DNA of 64,000 nucleotides from [Phormidium] sp. LEGE 05292 (GTDB lineage Bacteria; Cyanobacteriota; Cyanobacteriia; Cyanobacteriales; Aerosakkonemataceae), in contig NZ_JADEWG010000014.1 of assembly GCF_015207735.1 (NCBI RefSeq), positions 1-64,000 of the forward strand. Reading direction: 5' to 3'. Each line of letters opens with the position of its first letter. The first letter of the stretch is position 1. Shown piece by piece: positions 7,685 to 18,000 of the stretch. The notes under the pieces were generated by a model that did not search any database, was not told the DNA's origin, and saw only the letters and a program-made list of their open reading frames with translations. Made by a program: the position numbers and the translations under genes.

Positions 7685-8149
7685 ATGTCATTACCTTTGA
7701 TCTTGCAACCTGGAGAAGGGCGCTCGGTGCAAATTCGCACTAGTACCTGCACGTTTAAAGCCACAGGCAAAGATACTCACGGACATTTTGGATTATTTGA
7801 GTTTGTCATGGAACCGGGAGCTAATGGAGCCAGTCCTCACATTCACAAAGAACTTACGGAAATGTTTTATGTAGTCGAAGGTGAGATTGAACTAGTTCTG
7901 GGCGAACGCCGCGTCGTTGCTCAACCAAAAGCCTTCATGCTGGTACCAGAGAATACGCCTCACGGGTTTTCTAATGTCGGACAAACCCAGGCTACCTTGT
8001 TGATTATGTTTTGTCCGGCGGATTCTCGCGAGCAGTATTTTGAGGGGTTGGCACAATTGACGAAAGATGGGCGACAACCTTCTCAGGAGGAACTACTCGA
8101 TTTGATGCAACGCTTCGATCAATATCCGGTTCCTGAAACGAGTTCTTAG
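7685..8149 (+). CDS. Cupin-domain protein
   Basis: A 154-residue single-domain cupin. Motif 1 contains the metal-ligand pattern H-x-H with a following Glu (GASPHIHKELTEMFYVVEGE). Motif 2 is PENTPHGFSNVG, and together they supply the usual 3-His/Glu metal site. The start is the ATG at 7685, preceded by AGGAGA at good spacing; an upstream in-frame extension is discarded. The small cupin fold serves many reactions (dioxygenase, isomerase, regulator), so no substrate can be named. It is divergent from the SufR-like gene and probably regulated by it. Confidence 0.85.
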   Translation: MSLPLILQPGEGRSVQIRTSTCTFKATGKDTHGHFGLFEFVMEPGANGASPHIHKELTEMFYVVEGEIELVLGERRVVAQPKAFMLVPENTPHGFSNVGQTQATLLIMFCPADSREQYFEGLAQLTKDGRQPSQEELLDLMQRFDQYPVPETSS

Positions 8150-8181
8150 ATTTTCCCTAACGTCATGAATTGAGATTGACT

Positions 8182-8227
8182 CGTTCCCAGGTTCAACCTG
8201 GAAACGAAAAACAGAGGCTCTGCCTCT
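8182..8227. repeat. Paired hairpins of a dispersed repeat, after the cupin gene
   Basis: Two hairpins follow the cupin stop: CGTTCCCAGGTT pairing imperfectly with CCTGGAAACG (8182-8206), and AGAGGC/GCCTCT (8213-8227). The same two motifs recur in the other order at 34679-34724. They are therefore a dispersed repeat family which may also act as terminators. Confidence 0.6.
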
Positions 8228-8390
8228 ACTTTTGTTAGCGTAGCGGAATGCGATCGCGTTCCTTAAATACAGATAAATTTCAATGTTTTTGTTGATAATT
8301 AGAGTATCAATCTGTTAAAATAAATATTGTTAAAATTTTCAAAAGATTACATAAATATTTAAAATTATTTAATAACAAATAGGTGCGGAT

Positions 8391-10658
8391 ATGACCAAAC
8401 TGTTACTCATAGAATCACCAGGAAAAATCAAAAAATTAAGCCAAATTTTAGGTAATGGTTGGCTAGTTAAAGCTAGCATGGGTCATATCCGCGAATTAGC
8501 CTTAGATGGAGAAGACGCTTTAGGATTTGATTTAGAAGGCTCCCAAGTTCGTTGTCGCTATGAACCAAAAGCAGGTCGCGGTAGAAAAGTATTGAGCGAA
8601 CTTCGTCAAGCAATCAAAGAAACCACAGATGTTTATATTGCCACAGATCCCGATCGCGAAGGCGAAACAATTGGCTGGCATTTAGCCCAAGAACTGCGAT
8701 TAAAACAACCCAAAAGAGTTACTTATACCGAGATTACTAAAGCGGCGGTAATGAGTGCGATCGCCAATCCCAAAACCCTCGACCAAAACCTAATCGCCGC
8801 AGGTCGTGCTAGAGATTGTCTCGATAAATTAGTCGGTTACAAAGGTAGCAAACATTTAGTTTGGGCACTCAACAACGGTGCAAAATCAATGGGTCGAGTC
8901 CAAAGCGCCACCTTGCATCTTCTCTGTCAACGAGAAAAAGAAATTATCGCCTTTGTTCCTGAAGATTACTGGTCTGTTTGGGTAGAATACAAAGAAGGAT
9001 TTAAAGCATTTTATCGAGCTAATCCGAACAAAACTAAACAAGAAAACCCTTCCGAAATAGATGATGCAGCAGCTAAAAGCGATTCTAAACCTGAATCCGA
9101 TCGAGTAAAAACTCAAGCCGAAGCTGACAGATTAGTAGCCATTGCCAAAGCTAATCCCCATCAAGTAATTAATATTGAAAATAAAACCGTAAATCAATCA
9201 CCTCCAGCTGCTTTTATTACCTCCACACTTCAACAAGCTGCTGGTGCCAAACTGCGGAAAAGTCCAGAGCAAACAATGAAAATTGCCCAGTCGCTTTATG
9301 AAGCAGGTTACATAACTTATATGCGAACTGACTCAGTAGCATTGTCCGACCAATTTTGTGCTGCTGTCCGGCAATATTTACAAGAAAATGACCCAGAAAA
9401 TGTACCAGCATTTACTACAAAACATCGTTCTAAACAAAGCGCACAAGAAGCACATGAAGCCATTCGACCTACAGATGTTAACCGATTACCCGAACAATTA
9501 CAAACTCAAATAGGTGCTGACGAAGCTGACCTTTACGAGTTAATTTGGAATCGTGCTGTTGCTTCCCAATGTCGTCCCGCACAAATAGCTAAAACGCGAA
9601 TTATTACCCAGTCTGCTGAGATATTTTGGGAAGCAAGAGGACAAGTATTATTATTTGCTGGTTACACCAGATATTGGAATAATATTAGCGAGGATGTGCA
9701 ACTACCAAATGTTGTCCAAGGACAAGCAGTTATACTGAAAAAAGCTGATTCAGAAAAGAAACAAACACAGCCACCACCTCGTTTTACCGAACCAAAATTA
9801 GTGCAATTAATGGAGCGAAAAGGTATCGGTAGACCTAGCACTTATTCTCCCACAATCAAAACCTTAAAAGAACGTGGATATGTACAATTATCTAAAAGTA
9901 AGGTGCAACCGACTCAATTAGGTATGGAGTTGGATGCTTTTTTAGAAACAGTTTTGCCAGATTTGATTACATCTGAATTTACAGCACAGATGGAAAAGCA
10001 ACTAGATACGATCGCAGAAGGCAAACAAAACTGGGAACAATGGTTAACTACTTGGAATCGAGAATATTTTGAACCTGCATTAAAAAAAGCGATTCAAGCA
10101 GTAAAAGCAAATCCTAATAAATCGAATTCGACAGTATCTAAAAAGTCTAATCTTGAAACTGTAGACATTTTATGTCCCAAGTGTAGCAAACAGATGGTAA
10201 AAGTTCCATCCAAATCAGCGAAAGTAAAAGCAGGTCATTTTCTCAGTTGCGATAAACGTCAGGATGGATGTGGTGCAGTGATGTTTATGAATGAACGTAG
10301 CGGAAAATATGAATTACCTTATTCAGAACGTTCAACTAACACTGAGCCAGCAGAAAATTTAACCCAATTCTTTTGTCCAGTTTGTAATTCACCGTTGGAG
10401 AAGTACAACTATTCTGACAAAAAAACTGGTGAATCTAAAACAATGTTGAGATGTTCTAATGTGAAAAATAGGCAAAGTAGCTGTAAAGAAGTTGCTTTTT
10501 GGTGGACTTCTCAACAGCATTGGTGGTCAAAAGTACATGGTGAACTTGGAAAACAGAAATCTACAACACCTAGCACTAAAAAGAGTTCTAAAAAGCCTTT
10601 TAAACTTGCTGAAAAAGGGCGGAAAAGCCGGAACAGTAGGGACGATCGAGACAGATAA
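8391..10658 (+). CDS. topA: Type IA DNA topoisomerase (topoisomerase I)
   Basis: A 755-residue enzyme that relaxes negative supercoils. The N-terminal TOPRIM domain starts with LLLIESPGK and holds the acidic triad motif DPDREGE (about 86-92). The catalytic tyrosine is Y310 in YITYMRTDS. The toroid continues with the conserved RHRSKQSAQEAHEAIRPTD-type region and a GIGRPSTY motif. The C-terminus has two zinc-ribbon-like units (CPKCSKQM ... CDKRQDGCG and FCPVCNSPLEKY ... C ... C) and a basic tail. It is shorter than the roughly 880-residue topoisomerase I usual in cyanobacteria, so it may be a second type IA enzyme and not the sole housekeeping copy. No partner is adjacent. The upstream 110 bp are very AT-rich. 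Confidence 0.92.
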   Translation: MTKLLLIESPGKIKKLSQILGNGWLVKASMGHIRELALDGEDALGFDLEGSQVRCRYEPKAGRGRKVLSELRQAIKETTDVYIATDPDREGETIGWHLAQELRLKQPKRVTYTEITKAAVMSAIANPKTLDQNLIAAGRARDCLDKLVGYKGSKHLVWALNNGAKSMGRVQSATLHLLCQREKEIIAFVPEDYWSVWVEYKEGFKAFYRANPNKTKQENPSEIDDAAAKSDSKPESDRVKTQAEADRLVAIAKANPHQVINIENKTVNQSPPAAFITSTLQQAAGAKLRKSPEQTMKIAQSLYEAGYITYMRTDSVALSDQFCAAVRQYLQENDPENVPAFTTKHRSKQSAQEAHEAIRPTDVNRLPEQLQTQIGADEADLYELIWNRAVASQCRPAQIAKTRIITQSAEIFWEARGQVLLFAGYTRYWNNISEDVQLPNVVQGQAVILKKADSEKKQTQPPPRFTEPKLVQLMERKGIGRPSTYSPTIKTLKERGYVQLSKSKVQPTQLGMELDAFLETVLPDLITSEFTAQMEKQLDTIAEGKQNWEQWLTTWNREYFEPALKKAIQAVKANPNKSNSTVSKKSNLETVDILCPKCSKQMVKVPSKSAKVKAGHFLSCDKRQDGCGAVMFMNERSGKYELPYSERSTNTEPAENLTQFFCPVCNSPLEKYNYSDKKTGESKTMLRCSNVKNRQSSCKEVAFWWTSQQHWWSKVHGELGKQKSTTPSTKKSSKKPFKLAEKGRKSRNSRDDRDR

Positions 10659-10703
10659 ATACGACTTACGGATTGACAAAATAACTATATTGTGAATATA
10701 TAC

Positions 10704-13700
10704 TTATGGAAGAGCTACGCGATCGCACAGATGACGATCTTCTTCTGTATTCTTCAGATAACCGCGTACCCATTCGCACCCACGCTTCAATGCTATATCT
10801 TGATTCAATAACTCTAAGTTCCACAACAACACAGTTTTGTCATTACTAGCCGAAGCCAGCCACTTACCGTCGTGGCTCCAAGCTACACTCCTAACCGCAC
10901 TGCTATGCCCCGTAAGTCTCATCACTTCCTCACCCTCAAGGTTCCAAACTTTAACAGTGCCACTATCACTACCCGAAGCCAACAGCTTACCGTCTGGCCT
11001 CCACGCAACGCTATAAACCCAGCCACCACCTTCATTGTGGAACGAGCTTTCCTCACGGTTCTCCAAATTCCAGAGTTTGATAGTGGTATTATCGTCGTCG
11101 TCGGTACTCCCCGAAACCAGGAACTTGCCATTGGGACTCCAAGCCACACTCCTCACCCGCTCTCTATGGTTTCCTAGCGGCTGTACCTTGCCGTTCGTTA
11201 AATTCCAGAGTTCGATCTGGTTCCTATTTCCCGACGAAGCCAACATCTTGCTGTCAGGACTGAAGCTGACGCTCCAAATTGGACTGTTGTGGCCTTCGAG
11301 TGGCCTGGGTTTGTTACTATCTTTGCTCCAAAGTTTGATGATACCGTCATCACTAGCTGAAGCTAGCAGTTTACCATCAGGGCTAAAGCTGACGCTTCTG
11401 ACCGAATTACGCTCTGAGTACTTCCTGAGTTCCTTGCCGTTTACTGGATTCCAAAGTTTGACAGTTGTGTACTCCGTGTCCTCACTCCCTGTAGCCAGCA
11501 TCTTGCCGTCGGGACTCCAAGCTATGCTATAAACCTTACCCGTATACTCTTCAATCGTCCTTAATTCCTTGCCCCCAAGATTCCAAAGTTTAACACTCTT
11601 GTCATCACTCCCCGAAGCCAGCATCTTGCTATTAGGGCTGAAGCTGACGCTCCTGACCACATCGCTATGCCCTGTAAGTATCTTGAGTTCCTCGCCTTCA
11701 AGCATCCAAAATTTGATCGTACCGTAAAGATTTCCCCAAGCTAGCATCTTGCCGTCGGGACTCCAAGCTATGCTTTCGACCCAGCTACTATTTTTAATCG
11801 TCCTGATTCGCGTGCCCTTAAGACTCCAGAGTATGACGGTTTTGTCAATACTCGCTGAAGCCATCATCTTGCCGTCGGGACTCCAAGCTACACCCCTGAC
11901 CGAATCGCTATGCTGTTTGCGCGTCCAGAGTTCCTTACCATCCACCATACTCCAGAGTATGACGCTCTTGTCATCACTCCCCGAAATCAGCAACTTGCTA
12001 TCAGGGCTGAAGCTGATGCTCGCGACTGCCTTGTTATGCCCTGTAAGCGTCTTAAGTTCCTTGCCATCTTGGTTCCAGAGTTCGATCGTCCCGTCATCAC
12101 TTCCCGAAGCTAGCATCTTGCCATCGGGACTCCAAGCGACGCTATAAACGGCAGACCTATGTTCGAGCTTCTTGAGTTCCTTGCCATCTTGGTTCCAGAG
12201 TGTGATGGTGCCGTCATCACTTCCCGAAGCTAGCATCTTGCCATCGGGACTCCAAGCGACGCTATAAACGGCAGAGCTATGTTTAAGTGGCTTCTTCAAT
12301 ACCTCACTGCCGTCTTGGTTCCAAAGTTCGATCGTCCCGTCATCACTTCCCGAAGCTAGCATCTTGCCATCGGGACTCCAAGCGACGCTATAAACGGCAG
12401 AGCTATGTTTAAGTGGCTTCTTCAATACCTCACTGCCATCTTGGTTCCAAAGTTCGATCGTCCCGTCATAACTTCCCGAAGCCAGCATCTTGCCATCGGG
12501 ACTCCAAGCGACGCTCCCGACTTTTTGATTATGCCCTTGCCATTGGTTGCGCTCTCTCACCCAGTAAACTGCCTGTTGTAGTGCAGTCAAAGCCTCAAAC
12601 CTAGTTTTACTGTCTACCCCAATTACCCATTTCAGTTTTATTTCTGCTTTTAAAGCTTCTATCAAGGCATCCAACTTTTGGTCTGAGGCAAAGAGTTCTT
12701 TTGAAGTTGCAGTCAGGGTTTTAATTCGATCGACTTGGCTTCGATACCACTGATATCCTGCGAACATCAGGACGAGGGCGAACCCTGCCGTCACCAATCC
12801 AATTGTCCAGCGGCGGTTGTTACGTTGGCGCTGGAGGCTGCGCCGGACAAATTCAGTCTCTAATTTGTTGAACCAGTTATCGGTTGAATCTAGTATCTGC
12901 TGCAAGAAAGAAAGACGTGGATCGCCATCCCAAAGAAATTTTGCCTTTTGCTGTCTGTCCCAAAACTGCTTCCACCAATCGCGCGGATTTGCACTCCAAT
13001 GAAACGTTGGCAATTGATGGCTGTTCCATTCCATAGCCGCAGGTGTTAGCCGTCGTTGCAGGATTAAATCTTCATGTTCCTGTTGTTTCCAAACCAGCAG
13101 CTTGTGCCATCCCCGTACTAAGGCATCATGGGCAGGCTCAACATAAAGGTTTCCCTCGCTATCTTGACCTTGGACTAGCAGGCGTGCGTCGGTAAATTGC
13201 TGAATTACTTTCTGTGCCCGCTGATTTTTGTCTGGAGGATACTTCAGTTCAGACAAAAGTACCTTTCTGCGAGCTAACTCACTGCCATCTACTGTTACCA
13301 TCCGCAGCATTACATTCTTAACGGTAAGTTCATAAGCTCGATCGCGCTTTTTTAACTTCTCATATTCCAAGTCGGCTCTTTGCGTGAGGCTGCGCGTAAC
13401 GCCACCCAATTCTTCGTAATCTGTTTTAGTAATGGCGCGATCGCTTCTTGTCCCCTGCTTAACACTGTCAATATACTTGAAGTAAAGTTCGCTCAGGGTG
13501 AACGATAGCAGAGGTAACGCCCCCGGCATCTGCATCACCTCATCAATTAACTTGTCTACCAGAGTAGGTGGCTCAAAATACATCACCTTGGCGGCGGCGG
13601 GTTCCACAATCACTTCCCGTAATTCTTCCCGCGTCATCGGCTTTACCATAAACCGAGCTGATGTCCAATACGGCTTCAAAGCCGTATCGCTCAATTGCGC

Positions 13701-15074
13701 TTCAAAGTCATTTCTTAGCGTCAGCACCAGACGAAACTGCTTTGGGCAAGCCGCGATTGCTTCTGCCAATCCACGCAAAAACTCCTCCCGCTCGGTTTGA
13801 TTTCGGCATAACGTGATTAATTCTTCAAACTGGTCGATAAATAGCAGTAGTTTTGAGTTAGGGTTATTCTGACTCCACTGTGCCAATCTTGCTAGTAAGG
13901 TGTTTACTCCAGGTTCGGGAGCTTGGACATTGACAACTGGCAAGTTTTCCTTAACCAGCGTGTTGTTCAAAGCCCTGAAGGGTGATTCTTCAAGCCGGAC
14001 GGGAGTTAGGATACGCCACTCTTGCGGATTTTTTTTCAATTGAGGAATCAATCCCGCTTTGACCAAACTCGACTTACCGGAACCGGAAGCACCTAGTACC
14101 ACCGTTAATTGATTTTTCGTGACACATTTTTGCAGCTCGTCGGTCAAAGCTTTTCTGCCAAAAAACTTGTCTTTATCGTCTTCTTCAAATGAAGCTAATC
14201 CCTTGTACGGGTTGGTTTTTTCATCTAGCGCGGGGGCTTGTTCTAATTGACTGCGATCGAAACCGGGAAGGAGAAAAATGTACTCCCCTTTGTTATGCCG
14301 CTTGAGTTGACAAATTTCGGGGGTTTGTTTAGCGGTTATGTTCTTTCTTATATAGATATAGAGTTCAGTCGCAACGATCGCCCCATCTTTGGTAAAGTCG
14401 GGTTCTCCATTTAGTGCCTGAAACAGCAGGGAGGCAAAGGGAGAGTGTCCTTCACAATCTCCTCGCTGTCCAAAAGGATAGATGGAATCTGCGGCTTTCT
14501 CATCATAGGCGGCTGAGGTAATCACTTGCTGAGCGCAACCAGAGATGAAGCGATCGTAGCGTTCCCGATAGACTTTTTGCGATCGCACCATCTCTCTGTC
14601 TTGTCCTGCCCAACGGAATGTACCAGCAAAGCAGCAGTCAAGGATAATCAACAAATGACGGCACGGCAATTTAACTAGCGCATCGTGCAGTCGCTGCATG
14701 GAGAGCCAAGAGTCCCGATCCTGTCGAGCATCTTGGGGGACTATGAAGCCTACTGGTCCATCAGCATTGTCCAGTCCATCTGCGATGCCGTGTCCGGCAA
14801 AGTAGAACAACAGTCGCTCATCCGATTCTAAGTTGATTTTACTGCCATCAAGGAAAGCAAGTGTTTGCTCCTCAAAAGCTGCCAACAGAGCACTGAGTTT
14901 GTCCTTAGTTGCATCTTCATCTAACAGCCGTAGGACTTGGTATTGATAGTTCTTCTCTAAGATGTCGGCAAGTTTGTTGGCATCATTGACAGCGGTTTCC
15001 AGTTTCGGAATATTATTGTCGATATAGCGATCGATACCAATAACCACCGCAAGAGAGCGTTTAAACTCAGGCAT
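10704..15074 (-). CDS. Caspase-like / nSTAND1 NTPase / WD40 protein
   Basis: A 1456-residue multidomain protein. Residues 1-270 are a peptidase C14 (metacaspase-like) domain with the catalytic His95 in YFAGHG and Cys148 in LDCCFAG. Residues 288-700 are an nSTAND1-type ATPase, with the lead-in NPYKGLASFEEDD, FFGRKAL, Walker A GASGSGKSS (328-336) and Walker B LLLFIDQFEEL. A single membrane helix follows near 755-780 (WTIGLVTAGFALVLMFAGYQ). Fourteen WD40 repeats fill about 845-1440, enough for two seven-bladed propellers. The plan matches an apoptosome-like sensor: WD40 detects, STAND oligomerises, caspase cleaves. It starts 19 bp after the other caspase gene, so they form an operon. The immune or cell-death role is known for related STAND architectures and is inference here. 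Central WD40 repeats are almost identical at DNA level. Confidence 0.9.
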   Translation of the reverse strand: MPEFKRSLAVVIGIDRYIDNNIPKLETAVNDANKLADILEKNYQYQVLRLLDEDATKDKLSALLAAFEEQTLAFLDGSKINLESDERLLFYFAGHGIADGLDNADGPVGFIVPQDARQDRDSWLSMQRLHDALVKLPCRHLLIILDCCFAGTFRWAGQDREMVRSQKVYRERYDRFISGCAQQVITSAAYDEKAADSIYPFGQRGDCEGHSPFASLLFQALNGEPDFTKDGAIVATELYIYIRKNITAKQTPEICQLKRHNKGEYIFLLPGFDRSQLEQAPALDEKTNPYKGLASFEEDDKDKFFGRKALTDELQKCVTKNQLTVVLGASGSGKSSLVKAGLIPQLKKNPQEWRILTPVRLEESPFRALNNTLVKENLPVVNVQAPEPGVNTLLARLAQWSQNNPNSKLLLFIDQFEELITLCRNQTEREEFLRGLAEAIAACPKQFRLVLTLRNDFEAQLSDTALKPYWTSARFMVKPMTREELREVIVEPAAAKVMYFEPPTLVDKLIDEVMQMPGALPLLSFTLSELYFKYIDSVKQGTRSDRAITKTDYEELGGVTRSLTQRADLEYEKLKKRDRAYELTVKNVMLRMVTVDGSELARRKVLLSELKYPPDKNQRAQKVIQQFTDARLLVQGQDSEGNLYVEPAHDALVRGWHKLLVWKQQEHEDLILQRRLTPAAMEWNSHQLPTFHWSANPRDWWKQFWDRQQKAKFLWDGDPRLSFLQQILDSTDNWFNKLETEFVRRSLQRQRNNRRWTIGLVTAGFALVLMFAGYQWYRSQVDRIKTLTATSKELFASDQKLDALIEALKAEIKLKWVIGVDSKTRFEALTALQQAVYWVRERNQWQGHNQKVGSVAWSPDGKMLASGSYDGTIELWNQDGSEVLKKPLKHSSAVYSVAWSPDGKMLASGSDDGTIELWNQDGSEVLKKPLKHSSAVYSVAWSPDGKMLASGSDDGTITLWNQDGKELKKLEHRSAVYSVAWSPDGKMLASGSDDGTIELWNQDGKELKTLTGHNKAVASISFSPDSKLLISGSDDKSVILWSMVDGKELWTRKQHSDSVRGVAWSPDGKMMASASIDKTVILWSLKGTRIRTIKNSSWVESIAWSPDGKMLAWGNLYGTIKFWMLEGEELKILTGHSDVVRSVSFSPNSKMLASGSDDKSVKLWNLGGKELRTIEEYTGKVYSIAWSPDGKMLATGSEDTEYTTVKLWNPVNGKELRKYSERNSVRSVSFSPDGKLLASASDDGIIKLWSKDSNKPRPLEGHNSPIWSVSFSPDSKMLASSGNRNQIELWNLTNGKVQPLGNHRERVRSVAWSPNGKFLVSGSTDDDDNTTIKLWNLENREESSFHNEGGGWVYSVAWRPDGKLLASGSDSGTVKVWNLEGEEVMRLTGHSSAVRSVAWSHDGKWLASASNDKTVLLWNLELLNQDIALKRGCEWVRGYLKNTEEDRHLCDRVALP
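12061..12520 (-). repeat. Near-identical tandem WD40 coding repeats
   Basis: Within the caspase-WD40 gene, the first four WD40 units are nearly identical in DNA. Spacings are 120-126 bp, and shared stretches such as the one encoding SVAWSPDGKMLASGSDDGTI are copied with almost no synonymous change. Later units (10850-12000) have diverged much more. This points to recent tandem duplication or gene conversion of these blades, as seen in fast-evolving recognition proteins. Confidence 0.8.
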
Positions 15075-15093
15075 AGATACAACTCCCTTCCCA

Positions 15094-18000
15094 TCAACGG
15101 TTGGATGCAGGTGAGTTGGACGAGAGTGCTAGAGCCAGGGCTTCCAACCCTGCTTTACTTGTAAAGTAAGTGAGATGGTCGCAGGCCGTATCGGGTACTA
15201 AAATTTTGGGTGGAGGTATGCGGTTGTCACTGACCTTTTTGATGCTCTTTAGACTCACCGCAATGTCGTTAGGCTGCTGGAAGAAGGCTAAATCTACCAC
15301 TTTATCCACTGCTTTATTAAAAAGCTTCTGCATCAGTCGCTGTAGTGGACTAGACTGCAACTGTGACTCGACCTGCATAGCGGCTGGAAGGATTGAGCGA
15401 TCGCCTGCAATAATCGTATAGAAAACTTGAGGGTCTGGATTTTCGGCAATAGCTCTCAAGAAAGGAGAATTTGGCTGCATTTGTTCGAGCGAATAATCGT
15501 TCGCTTCCAGAAATCCCAATAAAAGGGCTACAACTTTCGTAGGCCAAACAGTGAACGAGAGTTGATTGAGTCCGATACCCAAAGCCATAAAAATCCAGTC
15601 TTGTACGGTGGGCCAAGGAGAACCCCCATTGGGCGTACCCAACATGACTAAATGTTGAACAACTCGATTTCCGCCTTCTTGTTCAATAAACCAGCGGGAA
15701 ACCAACCCGCCCATTGAATGAGCGACAACGTGCAACTCTTTGCCGTGATTTGCTCCCAAACCGACTTCAGCGAGTCGTTTCCCCAAAAGTCGAGCATTTT
15801 CCTCAATGGTGGTTTTGATATTCTCGTAGTCGAAAGTTAGAACTACGTCATAGAGTTCCTCGATCGAATGCTGTTGCCCATCCACCTCAATTCTTGCTTG
15901 TCGGATACTAGGCACCATGCTTTCAGTATCGCCAATAATGCCATGAATGTAGAGGACAATTCGTTGGGATCGAGCAACCAATTCTTTTACCTTCTCCGGA
16001 TCTTTTTCATAGATAACCGTCCCATCGTCTCTGACCTTGGCGGAGGCTAAAATCGGGTACTCGAACGAACCTCCTAGCGTTTCTTTCACTACTTTTTCCA
16101 AGAAAATTCGGATTGAACCTTGCAAGCTGCGGCTGCTAACAGTGGGTCTGGGCAACCGTTCCAGCTTTATCTCGGTTTTGCCGTTCTCTGTCTTTAGCCC
16201 TCTACCTAATGGCAAGAAAAACTCACCATCATAACCCAACGGTAAAAGGTACTCATTCTCCTCCAAAGCTGTATCAAATAGCACAGTTAGAGGCGTTTCT
16301 GGTGTCACAACCGTATAATCTTCTACATCGAATAACTCCAAGGCACTCAATCCAGGATCGCTGCCTCGACTAGTTGTGAATTGGAACGCTTGGGTTATAT
16401 GAGGTTCTTGCCGCAGGATCGGAGGCAAAATTAGATTGCCTAAATCTCGACTTGCCTGTGGCTCGGTAGTTAGGCTCACTTTCGCTTGTAAACTTGGATG
16501 AGGTTGCACCTCGACTGCACCACCCAATAAACGAGTGCTATCATGCTGCCCAATTGTCCCAGCTGCCTGCGGTCTTAGGGTTTCAATGGTGACTATCTTA
16601 GTCATCCAATCATCCGTATTGCCTTTAGAGCTAGCTACCATTTCTCGGCTTTGTACCCGACTCATCAAGCTGTTGAGCGTACCTTGATACTGTAACTCAT
16701 CAACTTCTAGGGATCGCTGCGGTTGAGTGGATCTAGGCAAGTCTAGTGCATCTTGTTCTAACAAACTGGCATTAAACTCGGTCGTGCTAACAATCAGCTT
16801 CAGCCTATCCTTACGCTCAGTGATGCCCTGTTCCCATAACTCATCAGGCACCACTGAATCGATGTAGGCTCCTTCAATAGTTTCTCCCGGTTGCAGCCGC
16901 ACGCTAGTCGTATCTGGAAAGAAAGGAACAAACACAGCAAAACTCTCGGTTAGGTCTAATATATTGCAATAGAGAGTTTTCTTGCTATTGTTAGTTAGCC
17001 TGACATAGAAAGTAGGTGGAGTCCACGTACCATCATGATACTCGTACTCTAGGCGCATATCAGAGGCTTGTGTAGCAGTTGTCTTGGAGTTGTCGCCACT
17101 TGATGAAGAGGCAACACTTGTGTAATGGACAATCTCCATTTTGAGATCCTCTGGCTTAATCCGCGTCGTGGCTGGGCTTTCCAATTCCAGGGTGTTAGTC
17201 CAACGAGCGATATGTTCCAATCTTTGAATAATCTGCAAAGCGCGTTCTGGTGTGTAGCTGGCTCGATCGGGTTTTTCTGGAAGTGGTGCAACCAAAGGAC
17301 GATTATCTGTAGGTAATGTGAGCCAGTATTGTCCATCGCGGGCTAGTAATTTGTAATCTGCATCGGCAGATTCATCGACTCGACGCACGTACAACGAAGG
17401 TTTTTCATTTTCTTGGGCTGTTAAAAGTGCTTGGTGCGCTAGCTCTACGCCTGTTTGTTCGCCCTGAAAATAAACTTTCAAAGGCTCTATTGGCAAGCTG
17501 GTTACAACTGCCCAGTAACTTTCATTTTCAGATAATTTGCGATCGCTACCCTCGATAATTTCCACTTTGCTGCGTTGTGGCAGCACTTGGGTAACTCGCG
17601 CTGGCAATACAGCTTCTCCTGGTTCGCGTAACTGTTCTGCGGTACTTTCAAGAGGATAGATTGCCAACAAGATATCTCCACTCGATTTAGGAATACCATG
17701 CAACGCCCCGCCATCGATCGCCCAACTCTTGTCTTTGCTGCTATAAGTTAAGGTGAAGTAGAAAGGACGTTCAGTAATTGCACCACCTAAAAAGGGTTGG
17801 TTTAATTCCTCCGAGTCAGTTGCTTCAACTTGAGGGGATTGGTCTTGGACTTTACCGCTTACCAACGCATTAATAGTTCTGGCTAAATCTTGATACGTTA
17901 AGCTACCATTGGTTCGCTGTAATGTTTCTAGAAGGAAGTAGGAAAAAGCACCTCGCGGTTGACCATCTTGTGCTTTATATTCCTTTGCTAGCTCGTAGTC

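Noticed and set aside
11035..11532. Long plus-strand ORF over the WD40 region
   Set aside because: It is the antisense shadow of highly regular WD40 codons; the minus-strand gene has clear domains throughout.
12061..12520. CRISPR-like or satellite repeat
   Set aside because: The repeats are in frame and encode WD40 blades.
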